Below are positions 63,127-64,000 of a stretch of DNA of 64,000 nt, piece by piece (positions within the stretch are counted from its first letter, which is position 1; the number at the start of each line of letters is the position of its first letter). The position numbers and the translations under genes were made by a program. The notes under the pieces were generated by a model. That model saw only the letters and a list, made by a program, of their open reading frames with translations. It did no database searches and was not told the origin of the DNA. Source of the stretch: Spongilla lacustris (taxonomy: Eukaryota > Porifera > Demospongiae > Spongillida > Spongillidae); assembly GCA_949361645.1 (NCBI GenBank), contig OX442425.1, positions 1,168,000 through 1,231,999 on the forward strand, given 5' to 3'.

Positions 63127-63366
63127 TGTCCGGTCCAGGGTACAAAGACAGAGGCTTGACCAGTTCAGGCAGAGGGGGAAGGACACACCTGGCCAACTCC
63201 GGAAGTGGAGAGTAGTAGCTGGTGGGTTTTGATATTTTTGGCTCTGAATGGTCGCCCATCAGATATGGCTTCAACTGAACTCCAACACTTCTCCACTTTG
63301 CTGGGATTGCTGCCGCAACATCATTCATGAGGTTAATATGAATAAGATAAAATGGTAACACATACA
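63127..63366 (-). pseudogene. Chimeric fragment: Death-exon piece joined to a BRD8-exon piece
   Basis: 63127-63231 duplicates 56012-56116, the 5' edge of the BRD8 long exon (reads YYSPLPELARCVLPPLPELV). 63256-63366 duplicates the first part of the Death exon of the ANK-ROCO-Death gene and its upstream intron (NDVAAAIPAKWRSVGVQLK), with the exon start deleted. The two pieces share the strand and one open frame, but no splice context makes this a gene. Confidence 0.8.
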
Positions 63367-63561
63367 TAAAGACTTGTGCAATACAAGTCATATTCAATGA
63401 TGCAGATATAATGAATATCAATAGCGCAGTGCATATGTCCATGTTAATAAGTAAAGAAAGAAAAAATTCCCCATACAAAAAATCAAATTATTTAAAAGTT
63501 ATACAATTCTTACTAAAATACAATTCAAATTAATTCACAACTACAAACATGAATTAATCAG

Positions 63562-63922
63562 TTAATGCTTATAGTCCAGGGTATCAGCCAATGTAGCCTC
63601 CCCAACTGCTGGGGTCCTTAGAACTTCAATGATGGTGTTCCATGTATATGGTTTGGGTCTGTGCTTGTCCCACTCTGTGAATACCTTTTCAAACAATAGA
63701 CGATTGCAATGAGGCTGTGATCCATTTTCACTCTGGATGTTATCAAGAGTACTTGGGGACAGACCCAACTGTATGCCAACATCCCTCCACTTAGCAGGAA
63801 TCACACTTGCAATTTTATTCATGAGATCTCTCAGCTCTGGGGCACCTGTAAATGTAACACTTGAAGACAGAGCACAAGCTTTGCAGTTCACTTACCTGTT
63901 CTGGTGATGTCACAGGCAGGTC
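63562..63922 (-). CDS. 3' exons of a second Death-domain gene, cut by the window end
   Basis: The last exon 63845-63562 follows a TTTACAG acceptor and encodes a Death domain (GAPELRDLMNKIASVIPAKW, RDVGIQLGLSPSTLDNIQSE, ending TLDYKH stop). A 27-nt exon at 63922-63896 joins it in phase (PACDITRT then G). It aligns over its whole length with the Death domain ending at 37691, with clear divergence, so it is a paralogue rather than a very recent copy. The ROCO and ankyrin parts, if present, would lie beyond 64000. Confidence 0.8.
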
Positions 63923-64000
63923 CTACAGAAATATAAATAACCATAAAAATAATTAGCTGGAATATATCACATGCATTGTAGTACCCTGTAAGAACACACA

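Overview
The window is nuclear DNA from an invertebrate animal. Genes are split by short GT-AG introns (45 to about 550 nt where I could splice them), and the recognisable proteins are metazoan: a VPS10-domain sorting receptor, a BRD8-type bromodomain protein, an ankyrin-ROCO-Death protein and an NmrA-like NADP sensor. The mixture of ANK/ROCO/Death architecture, compact introns and heavy tandem-repeat load fits a sponge best, but the species and even the phylum are inference. A 200-base run of N (45006-45205) marks a scaffold gap.

Layout. 1-8.4 kb: no complete gene; weak plus-strand exon candidates (one Ig-like) and four minisatellites. 8.4-14.2 kb: decayed LTR retrotransposon sequence on the minus strand (pol, gag, primer-site-like motif) interrupted by two minisatellites. 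14.2-22.9 kb: mostly non-coding, with a 12-bp polypyrimidine array, a 1.6-kb 22-bp array and a few isolated exon candidates. 22.976-23.872 kb: an intact intronless NMRAL1-like gene with a TATA box. 23.9-29.2 kb: accessory DNA with a THAP fragment ending in a hairpin, a perfect 80-bp palindrome, poly(C) elements and a RING fragment resembling the N-terminal part of RAG1. 29.72-36.24 kb: a complete 16-exon VPS10 receptor gene (+) with a 1.8-kb minisatellite in one intron. 37.69-42.53 kb: a 5-exon ANK-ROCO-Death gene (-). 42.5-51.2 kb: foldback and terminal-inverted-repeat elements, the gap, and a small ORF. 51.29-56.11 kb: BRD8-like gene (-), 5' end unresolved. 56.97-60.47 kb: 5'-truncated second copy of the VPS10 gene (+). 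60.8-61.75 kb: 26-bp minisatellite. 62.0-63.05 kb: reverse-transcriptase fragment. 63.1-63.4 kb: a chimera of BRD8 and Death-exon pieces. 63.56 kb to end: 3' exons of a second Death-domain gene (-).

The second half repeats the first: VPS10 (+) facing a Death-domain gene (-) tail to tail occurs twice (29.7-42.5 kb and 57.0-64 kb), so a convergent gene pair was duplicated. The second VPS10 copy lacks its first five exons and carries a frameshifting deletion in exon 7'. Tandem repeats take up roughly 9 kb, about one seventh of the window. They lie between genes, in introns, in old transposons and in coding exons (the 207-bp ANK unit and the 18-bp proline-rich unit of BRD8).

The strongest leads for something new are the near-identical 207-bp ANK units in a ROCO-Death protein, the RAG1-N-like RING fragment, the intronic minisatellite whose units carry both splice-donor-like and splice-acceptor-like motifs, and the strong excess of the palindrome TACATGTA. 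No tRNA, rRNA or CRISPR array was seen.
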